Assembly (NCBI GenBank): GCA_024644535.1
Contig: JAHEKX010000004.1
Coordinates: 105,259 to 140,894, forward strand
Direction: 5' to 3'
From: Gammaproteobacteria bacterium
GTDB taxonomy: Bacteria; Pseudomonadota; Gammaproteobacteria; Pseudomonadales; Halieaceae
Length of the DNA stretch: 35,636 bases
Position numbers and translations under genes: made by a program. Numbering within the stretch: the first letter of the stretch is position 1; every line of letters begins with the position of its first letter. Below the pieces are notes generated by a model that searched no databases, was not told the DNA's origin, and saw nothing but the letters and a program-made list of their open reading frames with translations. Below are positions 1 to 9,697 of this stretch, one piece after another.

Positions 1-351
1 GCGCTTAAAGGTGTCCGTGGTGTGACATCACTCGTAGCCACAACAGTAGCTACCTGTTTTTCGACCAACCTTTTAGCGGCCGATCAATTCATTGCGATTG
101 CGCTGCCTGGGCGAATGTTTAAGCAGGCTTACCGCAAACAGGGTTTAGACGAGCTAAACTTGTCTAGAACCCTGGAAGATTCTGGCACGCTGACATCGGT
201 CCTAATTCCATGGAACACCTGCGGTGCTTATATGACAGCCACGTTAGGCGTAGCGTCGTTCTCGTACGCACCCTATGCATTTTTTAACTTGCTGTGCCCA
301 TTTATCGCAATCGCCTTCGCGTCGCGGAATATCGGGCAAAAACATCTCTAA
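1..351 (+). CDS. nhaC: NhaC-type Na+/H+ antiporter, C-terminal fragment (cut by window edge)
   Basis: This is the 3' end of a gene that begins before the window; the frame is open from base 1 and stops with TAA at 349-351. The peptide has the features of the C-terminal part of NhaC antiporters, which exchange Na+ for H+ across the inner membrane. A hydrophobic helix comes first, followed by ALPGRMF, LSRTLEDSGTLTS, IPWNTCGAYM and YAFFNLLCP, all typical of the family. A GTG at 22 could be read as a start, but the seven codons before it continue the same frame and the family is much longer, so I treat the gene as truncated by the window. It converges on epmA with only 29 bases between stop codons. 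Family assignment is firm; exact ion and substrate preference cannot be told from this part. Confidence 0.85.
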   Translation, partial: ALKGVRGVTSLVATTVATCFSTNLLAADQFIAIALPGRMFKQAYRKQGLDELNLSRTLEDSGTLTSVLIPWNTCGAYMTATLGVASFSYAPYAFFNLLCPFIAIAFASRNIGQKHL

Positions 352-380
352 AAATCGCTGCGTACCATCTCGCCGCTAAG

Positions 381-1313
381 CTAGGCTCGATCCCAAGATA
401 AAGCCAAAGCATCGGATACCTGCTGAAAGCCGGAACTCAGAGCCACTAAGCGATCAAAGCCCAGTGCCACGCCAGCACAGTCTGGTAAGCCATTGTGCAG
501 AGCCTGTAAAAGTCGCTCATCTGGCTCGACGCGGGGCTGACCCAAGCGCTCTCGATTTAGATTATCTGCTTCAAAGCGGCGTTGCTGCTCGTCGGCATCG
601 GTTAACTCCCAAAACCCATTGGCCAATTCAACGCCATTAATTACCAATTCAAAGCGGTGCGCCACCGTTTGCCCCTTGCTGGCACCCAATCGCGCCAAGG
701 CTGCCTGTTCGATTGGGAAATCGTACACAAAACACGCCCGCCCCTGCAGAGCAGGCTCGATACCAATTGCCCACAACAAGTCCAACCAAAATACTCGGCT
801 TGTTTCCGTAAACGGACAATCCTGCAATCTTTGCGCACAAGCTTTGAGTTGTTCAACGGTAGCGCTCAGCGAATCAAGCCCCAGAACTTCTTGGTAGAGC
901 TTCTGATGCGAGACCCTGTCGACAGCAGGCACCCTAGCCCACACCGATTGCACCAGTGATTCAACTTCATCCATTAAGTCGTGGTGGTCAAATCCCAATC
1001 GGTACCATTCCAACATCGTAAACTCAGGCGAATGCCACCGACCCTGTTCATCATCACGAAACACCGTACCCAAGGAATAGATGTCACCACTGCCCTGCGC
1101 TAGTAGCCGTTTCAAGGCAAATTCCGGCGACGTTTGTAGATAACGCGTTTCGTTCACAACACGAAAGCATATCGATTCAAGCTGAGGGTCGGTGACTGCT
1201 CGTGCTCCGGCCACGGGTGCACCGACCTCTAAGACATTACGCCTTGCAAAAAAATCGCGCACCGCTGAACGCGCACGCGCGATTCGCTCAAGCCTCTGAC
1301 GGGTGTCAGTCAC
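381..1313 (-). CDS. epmA: EpmA, EF-P beta-lysine ligase (GenX/PoxA/YjeA)
   Basis: EpmA is a class II lysyl-tRNA-synthetase paralogue. It lacks the anticodon-binding domain and attaches (R)-beta-lysine to a conserved lysine of elongation factor P in the cytoplasm. The 310 residues are close to the family's usual ~325 and contain only the catalytic core. Motif 2 is visible around residues 82-105 (VFRDDEQ then HSPEFTMLEWYR, with Arg86) and motif 3 at 281-292 (GVALGFDRLVAL). No N-terminal OB-fold is present, which separates it from LysS. The start is GTG (1313-1311), immediately after the TAA of efp, so the two are almost certainly cotranscribed and translationally coupled. Its substrate protein EF-P and the beta-lysine producer EpmB are both adjacent, which strongly supports the call. 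Confidence 0.96.
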   Translation of the reverse strand: MTDTRQRLERIARARSAVRDFFARRNVLEVGAPVAGARAVTDPQLESICFRVVNETRYLQTSPEFALKRLLAQGSGDIYSLGTVFRDDEQGRWHSPEFTMLEWYRLGFDHHDLMDEVESLVQSVWARVPAVDRVSHQKLYQEVLGLDSLSATVEQLKACAQRLQDCPFTETSRVFWLDLLWAIGIEPALQGRACFVYDFPIEQAALARLGASKGQTVAHRFELVINGVELANGFWELTDADEQQRRFEADNLNRERLGQPRVEPDERLLQALHNGLPDCAGVALGFDRLVALSSGFQQVSDALALSWDRA

Positions 1314-1886
1314 TTACGATTTAGACGCTCGTGAAACATATTCACCCGAGCGAGTATCGACCTTAATAACCTCGCCTTGGGTCACAAATAGCGGAACTTT
1401 CACCACCGCGCCCGTCGACAAGCGTGCTGGCTTGTTGCCACCCTGAGCGGTATCACCTTTCAAGCCAGGATCAGTTTCGACAATTTCCAGCTCAACAAAG
1501 TTTTGTGGCGTTACCGACAGGGGCGTGCCGTTGTACAAAGTTACTTCACAGGTGTCTTGCTCTTTCAACCACAAGTGCGTCTCACCTACCGCCTTTTTGT
1601 CGGCTTGGTGCTGTTCAAATGTCACAGGATCCATGAAATAGTAGAACTCACCGTCGGTGTACAAATATTCCATGGTATGATCCATTACGTCCGCGCCTTC
1701 TAGGGTTTCACCTGATTTAAAGGTGCGCTCCCAAACGCGGCCGGTCGATAAGTTACGCATTCTCACTCGGTTAAAGGCCTGTCCTTTACCGGGTTTAACA
1801 AATTCGTTTTCAAGGATGCTACAGGGTTCGCCATCTAGCATAACTTTTAAGCCTGGACGAAATTCGTTGGTTGAAAAATTTGCCAT
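1314..1886 (-). CDS. efp: Elongation factor P
   Basis: EF-P binds ribosomes stalled at polyproline stretches and promotes peptide-bond formation. The 190-residue protein (from MANFSTNEF) has the three-domain EF-P layout. The N-terminal KOW-like domain carries the loop VKPGKGQAF with Lys34, the residue modified by beta-lysine in E. coli. The central and C-terminal OB domains end in the signatures [21 protein letters not shown] and [16 protein letters not shown]. The open frame reaches 25 codons further upstream, but those residues are not EF-P-like and run into the start of epmB. ATG at 1886 gives the family length (188-190). Its stop abuts the epmA start codon, and epmB diverges 30 bases upstream. 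Confidence 0.98.
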   Translation of the reverse strand: MANFSTNEFRPGLKVMLDGEPCSILENEFVKPGKGQAFNRVRMRNLSTGRVWERTFKSGETLEGADVMDHTMEYLYTDGEFYYFMDPVTFEQHQADKKAVGETHLWLKEQDTCEVTLYNGTPLSVTPQNFVELEIVETDPGLKGDTAQGGNKPARLSTGAVVKVPLFVTQGEVIKVDTRSGEYVSRASKS

Positions 1887-1916
1887 AATGTTTGTCTCAA
1901 TATTTGCAGTAGGCCT

Positions 1917-2924
1917 ATGATATCGCACACCTCTCTCCAATGGCAGAGTTCTGATTGGCAAAGTATTTTACAAAGTGCCATTCGCCACAGCACCGAGTTG
2001 CTTCAAGCCGTGGGCGTATCCCCTAATTCGGTAACCGCCATAACCGGTGAGGCCTCGGGATTTCCAATTTTAGCACCCAAGCCCTTTGTGTCTCGCATCG
2101 AATACGGAAACCCCCAAGACCCCCTCTTGCTTCAAGTCTTGGCTCTAAAAGAGGAAATGACACCGAATCAGGGGGGTATGACCGATCCTTTGGAAGAAAA
2201 GCGGTTTACGCCTGTACCAGGCATTATTCATAAGTACTTCGGCCGCGTATTACTCATGACTTCGGGCTCCTGTGCAGTGAACTGTCGCTACTGCTTCCGT
2301 CGCCACAATGATTACGGCTCCAACATTCTGACGCCGGCTCGTTTGACCGACGCCCTAGCTTATCTTCGTAGTCAGACAGATGTCACCGAGGTGATTCTGA
2401 GCGGCGGCGACCCTCTGCTGACTAGCGACCGCAAATTAAGCGAGCTCATAAACCAACTTGAAACCATACCTCACATCCAGCGCCTTCGTATTCATACCCG
2501 ATTGCCCATTGTGATTCCTCAGCGTATTACACCAGAACTGTGCGAACAACTTGGCCGGTCACGCTTTCAGGTGACCATAGTCGTTCACTGCAATCACCCT
2601 CAGGAAATTGATGCCGAGGTTGGACTCGCAATGGCACACCTTAACGCACAGGGTGTGACCTTACTAAACCAATCGGTTCTGTTAAAAAACATTAATAATT
2701 CTGCAGAGACACTGGAAGCCCTAAGTGTCGAGCTGTTTAGAATTGGGGTGCTACCCTATTACCTACACACACTTGACCCAGTGCAAGGAGCCGCACACTT
2801 CTACCAACCCTTAAGCGATAGCAAGCGAGTGCACCAAACGCTTCAAGCGAGACTACCAGGTTACCTCGTGCCAAAATTAGTCAGCGAAATACCGGGAAGT
2901 GCTTCAAAAACACTAATTTACTAA
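1917..2924 (+). CDS. epmB: EpmB, EF-P lysine 2,3-aminomutase (YjeK)
   Basis: EpmB is a radical-SAM, PLP-dependent aminomutase that turns (S)-alpha-lysine into (R)-beta-lysine for EF-P modification. The 335-residue protein matches the short EpmB form rather than the larger catabolic lysine 2,3-aminomutases. The [4Fe-4S]/SAM motif CAVNCRYC lies at residues 119-126 (Cys119, 123, 126). [10 protein letters not shown] follows, and a C-terminal PLP-lysine region ends in GSASK (Lys331). The gene diverges from efp with only 30 bases between start codons, so their promoters must overlap each other's 5' ends. Near the ATG an AGTAGG stretch is the only Shine-Dalgarno-like sequence and is close to the start. 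EpmC, the hydroxylase present in E. coli, is not in this window. Confidence 0.96.
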   Translation: MISHTSLQWQSSDWQSILQSAIRHSTELLQAVGVSPNSVTAITGEASGFPILAPKPFVSRIEYGNPQDPLLLQVLALKEEMTPNQGGMTDPLEEKRFTPVPGIIHKYFGRVLLMTSGSCAVNCRYCFRRHNDYGSNILTPARLTDALAYLRSQTDVTEVILSGGDPLLTSDRKLSELINQLETIPHIQRLRIHTRLPIVIPQRITPELCEQLGRSRFQVTIVVHCNHPQEIDAEVGLAMAHLNAQGVTLLNQSVLLKNINNSAETLEALSVELFRIGVLPYYLHTLDPVQGAAHFYQPLSDSKRVHQTLQARLPGYLVPKLVSEIPGSASKTLIY

Positions 2925-2945
2925 GAGTAGTTACATTTGCATTGA

Positions 2946-2973
2946 TTGCCGATTTAGCACGTCATGCTATAGT
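2946..2973 (+). promoter_or_regulatory. Candidate sigma-70 promoter before the PilZ-like gene
   Basis: TTGCCG (2946-2951) and TATAGT (2968-2973) are spaced by 16 bases and sit 38 bases upstream of the GTG at 3012. The -35/-10 pair overlaps an inverted repeat, ATTTAGC (2952-2958) with GCTAAAT (2979-2985). That repeat could be an operator or a weak hairpin behind epmB; it lacks a T-run. This is inference from consensus likeness only. Confidence 0.4.
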
Positions 2974-3011
2974 GCAATGCTAAATTACCGGTTAGCAATT
3001 GGCGTGCACGA

Positions 3012-4841
3012 GTGACAGAAGCCCCTTCCATCAAATTACGTATTCCTAGAGCAGAACTATCGTCCTGTTCTTTGTTTGACGTAACGCCAACTGCCGCGGC
3101 TAAATGGGCCGAGGATTTACCGCTCACCAATGCAAAACTGATGTCGCGTGGCTTGCTCAAAGCGACCTGGGAATTAAACCGAATCGACATGCCAGCCGAC
3201 CAGCGCTTGGCAATTTTGAATAGCCTCCGCCGCCCCGTGTACACCGCATTAAACAGCCTAGCAACATACTTCTTGAATCAGCCGCTGTCGTTACCAGCCG
3301 AAGCTCGAGAGATGTACGAACTGGCAGATAACTTGGCCAAACAAATCACCACCGGCTATACCCTAGTTGCGGTACAGGCTATTCAACAGAGGGGCCGTTT
3401 CCAATCTGGCAGTCCGGCTAAAACAACGTGCGAGGGCCTGCACCGCGCCATCAGCATGGCGGGGCGCCGCTTTTTACAGACCCTGCAGCTTTATAAACCA
3501 CTTGAACGCGGCAGCTGGCTAGAACTTAACCAACTTTACTTGTTATGCGATCGACAGCAGCTGTCGGACATCAAAGTCACCGACGAGCTCGACGGCTCGT
3601 GCTCTGTTAAAGCACGGTTCACACAAATTTGTCTGCTGGGCTCTTGTCGGCCCAACCAACTCAGACAAAAGGATCTGCCTGTAGTCTATCGGCAGTTTCA
3701 CGATCAGCGCGAACTATGTCATTTGCTGCCCCCCACCTCAGGCGAGGGCCTTTTCATTATCGATCTAGGGTCTGATAGCGCTCCCGTTTATAACACCGAA
3801 CCTGAAAACACCTCTGACCTTGGTGCGCAACACCGCTATTTATTCAGCGAGCCGCTAACCACTAGGTTTAGAGAACACATCAATTACGTTCGTCATCGAC
3901 CCGCAAAGTCTATCGTCGAAAACCACAAAGAGCCCATGCTTAGTGCAGATGTACTAGAGCATCTTGTAAGCTCGCTCGGGCAAGTCAATATCCGTGGATT
4001 CTCTAGAACCCAAGTAGCCGGTACGATGCACATTGTGGTCGGCCTCGCGAGCGTCCATTTTCACATAGCGGGAGAGCGTATTTTTGAGCGCGTTCTGCAA
4101 GAAGGCTCCTCATCCGAAAGTACACATACCGGCGACGTTGCCGCGTTTTTGCATCGCAGCGACACCGATCAGCATTCGAAACAGTCATCAGAGACCGAAG
4201 ATCAAAGCGTTACCGATGAGATCGGCGACGACGCTTACTCCCAAGAGCGCAGCCGTACAGCCAGAATCGCACCGGACGATGACTTATCCGGCGCAGAACT
4301 TTATCGCCGCTACCCCAAGCATCGCGTGCGAGTCATTAACTCTAGCACCGGCGGTTACTGCCTAGAATGGAGCAGTGCTCTACCTCGCAGCGTCAAAACG
4401 GACGATGTTGTTGGGCTGTGCGAAGAAGGCACGAACGACTGGGTAATAGCCACCATTCGCTGGGTCAGCCAGCTCGAAAACGCTAAGACTCTAATTGGCG
4501 TATCGTTACTAAGCCCAAGTGCATTTGCCTTTGGTGCCCAAACTATCAAAAAGTTTGGCGAAGTATCGGACCCTGTTCGGGTACTTTTGCTACCCGAAAT
4601 CTCACTGACCGGCACGCCTCAAACGCTGATCACACCGCGACTAGGCTTTAAAGAATTTCAGAAAATTTCGCTGGTACAAGGCAGCCAAAGCCATTATGCG
4701 CAGTTGCAACGACAAGTCTCGTCAACGCCGAGTTACTCGCAATTTGCTTTCCGCTATATGCAGCAGCTAAAAGATGTCATGGCCGACGAACACGGAATAC
4801 TAGATAAAAATCCTTTCAACGCGGTATGGCACTACCTGTAA
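3012..4841 (+). CDS. Large PilZ-like domain protein of unknown function
   Basis: A 609-residue cytoplasmic protein with no signal peptide or clear membrane helix. Residues ~1-340 form a conserved, mostly helical region (LFDVTPTAAAKWAEDLPL near the start, then LNSLRRPVYTALNSLATYFL). I recall this type from pseudomonads, where such proteins are labelled PilZ-domain proteins or, loosely, molecular chaperones. An acidic, Ser/Thr-rich low-complexity linker follows at about 366-425. The C-terminal part has a PilZ-like strand RVRVINSSTGGYCLEW with NSSTGG at 443-448, matching the (D/N)xSxxG half of the c-di-GMP motif. Basic residues upstream (YRRYPKHR) could play the RxxxR role. The GTG start lacks a good Shine-Dalgarno, but the N-terminal residues look conserved. 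It converges on serB with 11 bases between stops. c-di-GMP binding is an inference. Confidence 0.7.
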   Translation: MTEAPSIKLRIPRAELSSCSLFDVTPTAAAKWAEDLPLTNAKLMSRGLLKATWELNRIDMPADQRLAILNSLRRPVYTALNSLATYFLNQPLSLPAEAREMYELADNLAKQITTGYTLVAVQAIQQRGRFQSGSPAKTTCEGLHRAISMAGRRFLQTLQLYKPLERGSWLELNQLYLLCDRQQLSDIKVTDELDGSCSVKARFTQICLLGSCRPNQLRQKDLPVVYRQFHDQRELCHLLPPTSGEGLFIIDLGSDSAPVYNTEPENTSDLGAQHRYLFSEPLTTRFREHINYVRHRPAKSIVENHKEPMLSADVLEHLVSSLGQVNIRGFSRTQVAGTMHIVVGLASVHFHIAGERIFERVLQEGSSSESTHTGDVAAFLHRSDTDQHSKQSSETEDQSVTDEIGDDAYSQERSRTARIAPDDDLSGAELYRRYPKHRVRVINSSTGGYCLEWSSALPRSVKTDDVVGLCEEGTNDWVIATIRWVSQLENAKTLIGVSLLSPSAFAFGAQTIKKFGEVSDPVRVLLLPEISLTGTPQTLITPRLGFKEFQKISLVQGSQSHYAQLQRQVSSTPSYSQFAFRYMQQLKDVMADEHGILDKNPFNAVWHYL

Positions 4842-4852
4842 GTACCTTCACG

Positions 4853-6070
4853 TTACACGGGCGTCTGGTAACGATCGGCTATGCCCAGTAAATACAAAAT
4901 CGCATCCAGACCCAGGGTGGAAATAGACTGTTCGGCTGCCTCCTTCACCAAAGGCTTAGCGCGAAACGCCACACCAAGGCCGGCAATGCCAAGCATAGGC
5001 AAATCGTTTGCACCATCCCCCACAGCAATGACCTGCTGAAGATCGATGTTCTCTTGCTCGGCCAACTGACGCAGTAAGAGTGCTTTACGCTCACCGTCAA
5101 CGATTTCACCCTTTACTTCGCCAGTGACAAGGCCGTCATGAATATCAAGCTCATTAGCAAAGACGTAATCCATGCCCAGCTCTGCCTGCAGCTTTTTAGC
5201 AAAATAAGTAAAACCGCCCGACACAATCGCTGTTCGATATCCCAAGCGACGCAACACGCTGATTAAATGTGCAGCTCCTTCAGTAATTGGCAATTCAGCA
5301 GCAATTTCGGATAAAACAGATTCAGACAAGCCTTTTAGCAGACCCAATCGCTCACGAAAACTGGCTTTAAAATCTAACTCGCCGCGCATGGCACGCTCGG
5401 TAATTTCAGCGACTTGCTCACCCACGCCAGCGCGCTTCGCTAACTCATCAATCACTTCGGCCTCGATAAGTGTCGAGTCCATATCGAAAACCACTAACCG
5501 ACGATTACGCCGATACATATCGTCTTGCTGGAAGGCCAAATCCATCTCCAAACCACTGGCAACCGACATCAACTCACGCTTGAACTGCGCGCGGTCAGCG
5601 GTTTGACCTCTGACCGAAAATTCCACACAAGCCTTGCTAGAAGTCGGCACAGGCCCTAGTGGTATACGACCTGATAAACGTGTAATTCCGTCAATGTTTA
5701 GACCGTGACGATACACAACGGCGCCAAGTGCTGCGATATGCTCTGCGGTAACTCGGCGAGCAAGCAATGTGACGATATAACGAGGGCTACCCTGGGCCGC
5801 AACCCATTCAGAATAACGCTCGGTGGAAACCGACTCCCAGCCTAGACTCAGCTGCTCATCGTTACACATCGTTTGCAGTTGCTGACGCAAAGCGCTGTGC
5901 GATTCACTGGTATGAATCGCCAACAGTAAACCAATGGATAATCGATCGTGGATAACCGACTGGCCGATATCTAAGATGTCACATTGGTGCTGGGCACACA
6001 GTGCCATCATCTTGGCTGTTAAGCCTGGCACGTCGCTTCCGGAAAAGGTCGCAAGAACGATATCGGTCAC
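4853..6070 (-). CDS. serB: Phosphoserine phosphatase with N-terminal tandem ACT region
   Basis: SerB removes phosphate from L-phosphoserine in the last step of serine biosynthesis. The 405-residue protein is the long form found in pseudomonads and mycobacteria. Residues ~1-180 contain two ACT-like regulatory units (GLTAKMMALCAQHQCDILDI in the first). A HAD phosphatase domain follows with motif I DMDST at 196-200 (nucleophile Asp196), a motif II serine in AIVSGGFTYF, and motif III GDGANDLPML. The start is GTG at 6070 (MTDIVL). It diverges from the smp-like gene across about 120 bases, the same arrangement as serB/ytjB in E. coli and serB in pseudomonads. ACT domains usually bind an amino acid, so serine feedback is plausible but not shown. 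Confidence 0.96.
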   Translation of the reverse strand: MTDIVLATFSGSDVPGLTAKMMALCAQHQCDILDIGQSVIHDRLSIGLLLAIHTSESHSALRQQLQTMCNDEQLSLGWESVSTERYSEWVAAQGSPRYIVTLLARRVTAEHIAALGAVVYRHGLNIDGITRLSGRIPLGPVPTSSKACVEFSVRGQTADRAQFKRELMSVASGLEMDLAFQQDDMYRRNRRLVVFDMDSTLIEAEVIDELAKRAGVGEQVAEITERAMRGELDFKASFRERLGLLKGLSESVLSEIAAELPITEGAAHLISVLRRLGYRTAIVSGGFTYFAKKLQAELGMDYVFANELDIHDGLVTGEVKGEIVDGERKALLLRQLAEQENIDLQQVIAVGDGANDLPMLGIAGLGVAFRAKPLVKEAAEQSISTLGLDAILYLLGIADRYQTPV

Positions 6071-6193
6071 TGGCAGATCCTAGTGTTCAGAGATGCGTAG
6101 TTTACTGGTCTGGTTATCAGACACAAGTGGGTATTACTTCGCAAAACGACATCGGTAAGGTATCCTCCGCCCTAACCTTGGTTGGATACGAAC

Positions 6194-7405
6194 GTGCCAG
6201 AATACTTCAAACAACTTCCGATCCGACTTCAACTCGGGATTGCCACCGCAGCACTCACACTGATTGCCAGCTTGACACTGGTCTTATTGGCTGCCCGATC
6301 GACTCAATACATCACCTCAGAGCAAGCAAAGGTTGTAAGCGCCACCTTGGCAGAGCAGCTCAGCAGCCAGCTCAACTTAGCTTTACTAAATAAAGATAAT
6401 CTGGCCACCAGCGCAATCTTAAACCGAAGTATTCGCGAAGGCTGGATTCTAGGTGCGACTCTGAGCGAATCCAACGGTAGTGTGATTGCCAAAGCTGGAA
6501 CCAAAGGAGATGCTCACCAAACCATCCCGATCGAAATCGATGGCAGAGTATTAGCTGAGCTACGAATCGACTACAGCGATCAGATGGCCTCTAATTTACG
6601 GTCACAACAGCGTTGGACTTTATCAGGTTTGGCGGTCATTATTGCGATCGCAATGGGTGCACTTGCCACCCAAATTGGCCGCATTTATTCGCGCGCCCTG
6701 GAATCACTAAAACTACAAATACCCCAACTTGAAGATACCGCGGATACGGCCAACGAAATTCGTGCCATAGAGACACGCTTACGGGCATTGCCCCTGGATC
6801 TGCTGGCAGAGCAGGTCGACCTGGACCCCCAGCGCCCTCACATGAATCAAACGGTGATATCGCTGGTATCGCTCGATGCACTGGAGCACTACGTTGCAAC
6901 ACTTAACGAAGAGTCCTTAGAGCGCTACACCCAACGCTTATATCAGTGCCTACGAAGCGCCGCCCAACTGTACGGCGGCAAGATCCATGTGGTTCGTCAA
7001 CTGTGTGTTGCCATGATTTTTTCCGACCAAGACTCCAGACGCGCCACAACGGCGGCGGCACAAGCATCGTTATTGTTGCAGATGCTGTGCAAAAAACAGG
7101 AAGACGCGGGACAGCTTAAATACCAGGTTCGCTGCGTTTTAGGACAATCCGAGCTTCGACCGCTGGATGAACACAGCTTTTACGCTGACTTGTATGTCCA
7201 AAATCATTTCGATCAACTACAGCATGCATTTAAGCAAAGCGGCGTCTTGTGGATTGAGAACAGCCTGTGCGAAGACGCCCCATTTAACGAGGGTTACACC
7301 TTAGGCCCTGTTATCGATGGCTACGCCTCTATTGTAGGCATACCGCCCGAGACGCTCGAGCTACTAGCCGAGCAAGCAGATCAAGCGCACCGTAAACTTA
7401 AGTAG
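6194..7405 (+). CDS. AhpA/YtjB (Smp) family membrane protein
   Basis: The protein (403 residues from GTG 6194) has one clear N-terminal transmembrane helix ([20 protein letters not shown]), then a periplasmic segment of about 100 residues. A second helix follows ([17 protein letters not shown]), then a long cytoplasmic region. This is the layout of the SMP_2/YtjB family that lies divergent from serB in many gammaproteobacteria. The cytoplasmic part ([23 protein letters not shown]) resembles a degenerate nucleotide-cyclase-like fold, but no catalytic motif is visible. An in-frame TTG at 6182 is an alternative start. I prefer GTG at 6194 because TTGGA lies at a better spacing before it. The stop overlaps the 3' end of parC by 8 bases. 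The cellular role is not established. Confidence 0.75.
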   Translation: MPEYFKQLPIRLQLGIATAALTLIASLTLVLLAARSTQYITSEQAKVVSATLAEQLSSQLNLALLNKDNLATSAILNRSIREGWILGATLSESNGSVIAKAGTKGDAHQTIPIEIDGRVLAELRIDYSDQMASNLRSQQRWTLSGLAVIIAIAMGALATQIGRIYSRALESLKLQIPQLEDTADTANEIRAIETRLRALPLDLLAEQVDLDPQRPHMNQTVISLVSLDALEHYVATLNEESLERYTQRLYQCLRSAAQLYGGKIHVVRQLCVAMIFSDQDSRRATTAAAQASLLLQMLCKKQEDAGQLKYQVRCVLGQSELRPLDEHSFYADLYVQNHFDQLQHAFKQSGVLWIENSLCEDAPFNEGYTLGPVIDGYASIVGIPPETLELLAEQADQAHRKLK

Positions 7406-9659
7406 CCTCTGGATGTTCGGCGACAAGATAGTCGACGTTTTGTAGCCCCCTAGGTAGCTTGCTGCCACGGCGTCCTCGCTCGCCGCGGTAGTGATCTAAC
7501 TCGCTTACCTTAAGCGTTAAGTGCCGCTTGCCAGCGTGCAATACCAATCGAGACTCCTGTGTTAAAACGGCGATACCATTTACCATTTCCTCTCGGGACT
7601 TCACGCGCGCGCTGGGAATCGAAATAATTTTGTTACCTTTACCTCGCGCCAACTCGGGCAAATCGGCCAGAGGAAAGACCAGTAGCCGCCCCTCGGTTGA
7701 CACCGCCGCAACCAACAAGTCATCACCATTTGGTACGTGCGCCGGCGGCAACACTTGAGAACCATTAGGCAAGTTCAGAATAGCTTTACCCGCTTTGTTT
7801 TTCGCCATCAGATGACCAAGTTCTGTGACGAAGCCGTAGCCTGCATCACTGGCCAGCAGTATTTTTTGTCGCTCGTCGCCCAACAATAGGGCTTTAAAAC
7901 CGACACCCGGTGGCGGGCTAATGCGACCGGTTACCGGCTCACCCTGCCCCCGAGCCGAAGGCAAATTGTGGGTCGGCAAAGTATAAGCTCGTCCCGTAGT
8001 ATCGATTAAAATAGCGCTTTGATTGCTACGCCCAGCCGCAGCCAAATTAAAACCATCTCCCGCTTTGTAGCTCAAGCTTGATGGGTCTATATCATGGCCT
8101 TTCGCTGCGCGAATCCATCCTTTTTCGGACAATACAACCGTGATTGGCTCGGTTGACATCAGCTCCTTTTCGGAGAATGCCTTGGCCTCTTCACGCGCCA
8201 CTAACGGAGAGCTGCGCTCATCGCCAAATTGCTCGGCCACGGCTAAAAGCTCTTTCTTAATCAAGGTTCGCATTCGAGCTGTGGAGCCCAAAGTCAGCTC
8301 GAGCTGCTCGCGCTCTTTCTCGAGTTCATCTTGCTCTGAGCGAATCTTCATTTCTTCAAGCTTAGCCAAGTTTCGCAACTTCAGCTCAAGTACAGCTTCA
8401 GCTTGGGCATCGGACAGACCAAAGCGTGCCATTAATACCGACTTTGGCTTATCTTCCGTACGAATAATATGAATGACTTCGTCAATATTTAGATAGGCAA
8501 TTAAATAGCCTTCCAGTAAGTGCAGGCGCTTAAGCACTTTTTCTAGGCGATACTGCAGACGGCGACGGACCGTTTCAGTTCGAAATTCCAGCCATTCACG
8601 CAAAATAGCGTCTAATGATTTCACACCCGGACGGCCGTTATTGCCAATCAAATTCAAGTTAATGCGATAGCTGCGCTCTAAATCGGTGGTCGCAAAAAGG
8701 TGCAACATTAAGGCGTCGATATCCACTCGGTTTGACTTAGGCACAATCACAAGACGTGTCGGGTTTTCATGGTCTGACTCGTCGCGCAAGTCGCTCACTA
8801 AGGGTAGCTTTTTAGCTTGCATCTGAGCCGCAATTTGCTCCAAAACTTTGGCGCCCGATACCTGATAGGGCAAAGCATAAACGACAATGGCGCCGTCTTC
8901 CTTTTGCCATTGGGCGCGCATTTTAAGCGATCCACGACCACTGCGATAAAACGCTTTAATCTCTTCTATGGGCGTAATAATTTCTGCGTGGGTAGGAAAA
9001 TCTGGCGCCTGAATGTGTTCACACAATTCATCAACGGTCGATTTTGGATACTCTAACAAACGAATCGTGGCGGATACGACTTCGCGTAAGTTATGTGGCG
9101 GTATATCTGTCGCCATGCCCACGGCAATACCCGTTGTGCCATTAAGCAGCACATTAGGCACTTGGGCTGGCAAGACCGAGGGCTCGTCCATCGTTCCGTC
9201 AAAATTGGGGACCCAATCGACTGTACCTTGGCCAAGCTCGCCTAACAAAGCGTCGGCATAGGCCGTTAGTCTTGATTCCGTGTAGCGCATCGCGGCAAAG
9301 GACTTAGGGTCATCCGCGGAACCCCAGTTGCCCTGACCGTCCACCAAGGGGTAACGGTAACTAAAGGGCTGAGCCATTAACACCATGGCCTCGTAGGCCG
9401 CACTGTCACCGTGCGGGTGAAACTTACCAATAACGTCACCGACAGTGCGCGCTGACTTTTTATACTTAGCGGTGGCCTTAAGACCCAGCTCACTCATGGC
9501 ATAGATGATGCGGCGCTGAACTGGCTTTAAACCATCACCCACATTGGGCAAAGCGCGGTCCAAAATGACGTACATCGAGTAATCAAGGTAGGCTTTTTCG
9601 GCGTAATCGCGCAGCGATACCGATTCGTCCTCTTCCGGTAACATGGGCATATCAGACAT
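7398..9659 (-). CDS. parC: DNA topoisomerase IV subunit A
   Basis: ParC is the DNA-cleaving subunit of topoisomerase IV, which unlinks daughter chromosomes together with ParE. The 753-residue length matches gammaproteobacterial ParC. The winged-helix region shows [11 protein letters not shown], and the quinolone-determining region reads [15 protein letters not shown] with Ser86 and Glu90, equivalent to the sensitive residues Ser80 and Glu84 of E. coli. The catalytic tyrosine is Tyr126 in [10 protein letters not shown] coiled tower region rich in Glu/Lys/Leu lies at about 400-460, and a shortened pinwheel-type C-terminal domain follows. parE is not in the window. A GGAAG stretch upstream of the ATG can serve as ribosome binding site. 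The gene is convergent with, and overlaps, the AhpA/YtjB gene. Confidence 0.98.
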   Translation of the reverse strand: MSDMPMLPEEDESVSLRDYAEKAYLDYSMYVILDRALPNVGDGLKPVQRRIIYAMSELGLKATAKYKKSARTVGDVIGKFHPHGDSAAYEAMVLMAQPFSYRYPLVDGQGNWGSADDPKSFAAMRYTESRLTAYADALLGELGQGTVDWVPNFDGTMDEPSVLPAQVPNVLLNGTTGIAVGMATDIPPHNLREVVSATIRLLEYPKSTVDELCEHIQAPDFPTHAEIITPIEEIKAFYRSGRGSLKMRAQWQKEDGAIVVYALPYQVSGAKVLEQIAAQMQAKKLPLVSDLRDESDHENPTRLVIVPKSNRVDIDALMLHLFATTDLERSYRINLNLIGNNGRPGVKSLDAILREWLEFRTETVRRRLQYRLEKVLKRLHLLEGYLIAYLNIDEVIHIIRTEDKPKSVLMARFGLSDAQAEAVLELKLRNLAKLEEMKIRSEQDELEKEREQLELTLGSTARMRTLIKKELLAVAEQFGDERSSPLVAREEAKAFSEKELMSTEPITVVLSEKGWIRAAKGHDIDPSSLSYKAGDGFNLAAAGRSNQSAILIDTTGRAYTLPTHNLPSARGQGEPVTGRISPPPGVGFKALLLGDERQKILLASDAGYGFVTELGHLMAKNKAGKAILNLPNGSQVLPPAHVPNGDDLLVAAVSTEGRLLVFPLADLPELARGKGNKIISIPSARVKSREEMVNGIAVLTQESRLVLHAGKRHLTLKVSELDHYRGERGRRGSKLPRGLQNVDYLVAEHPEAT

Positions 9660-9697
9660 GGGGGGCTTCCAATCTTATAAAACTTCCGCTGGCCGGC

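Noticed and set aside
1887-1961. Longer EF-P start 25 codons upstream
   Set aside because: The extra residues are not EF-P-like and overlap the 5' end of epmB; ATG 1886 gives the family length with Lys34 in register.
9370-9420. Quinolone-resistance substitutions in parC
   Set aside because: Ser86 and Glu90 match the susceptible residues of E. coli ParC; nothing unusual.
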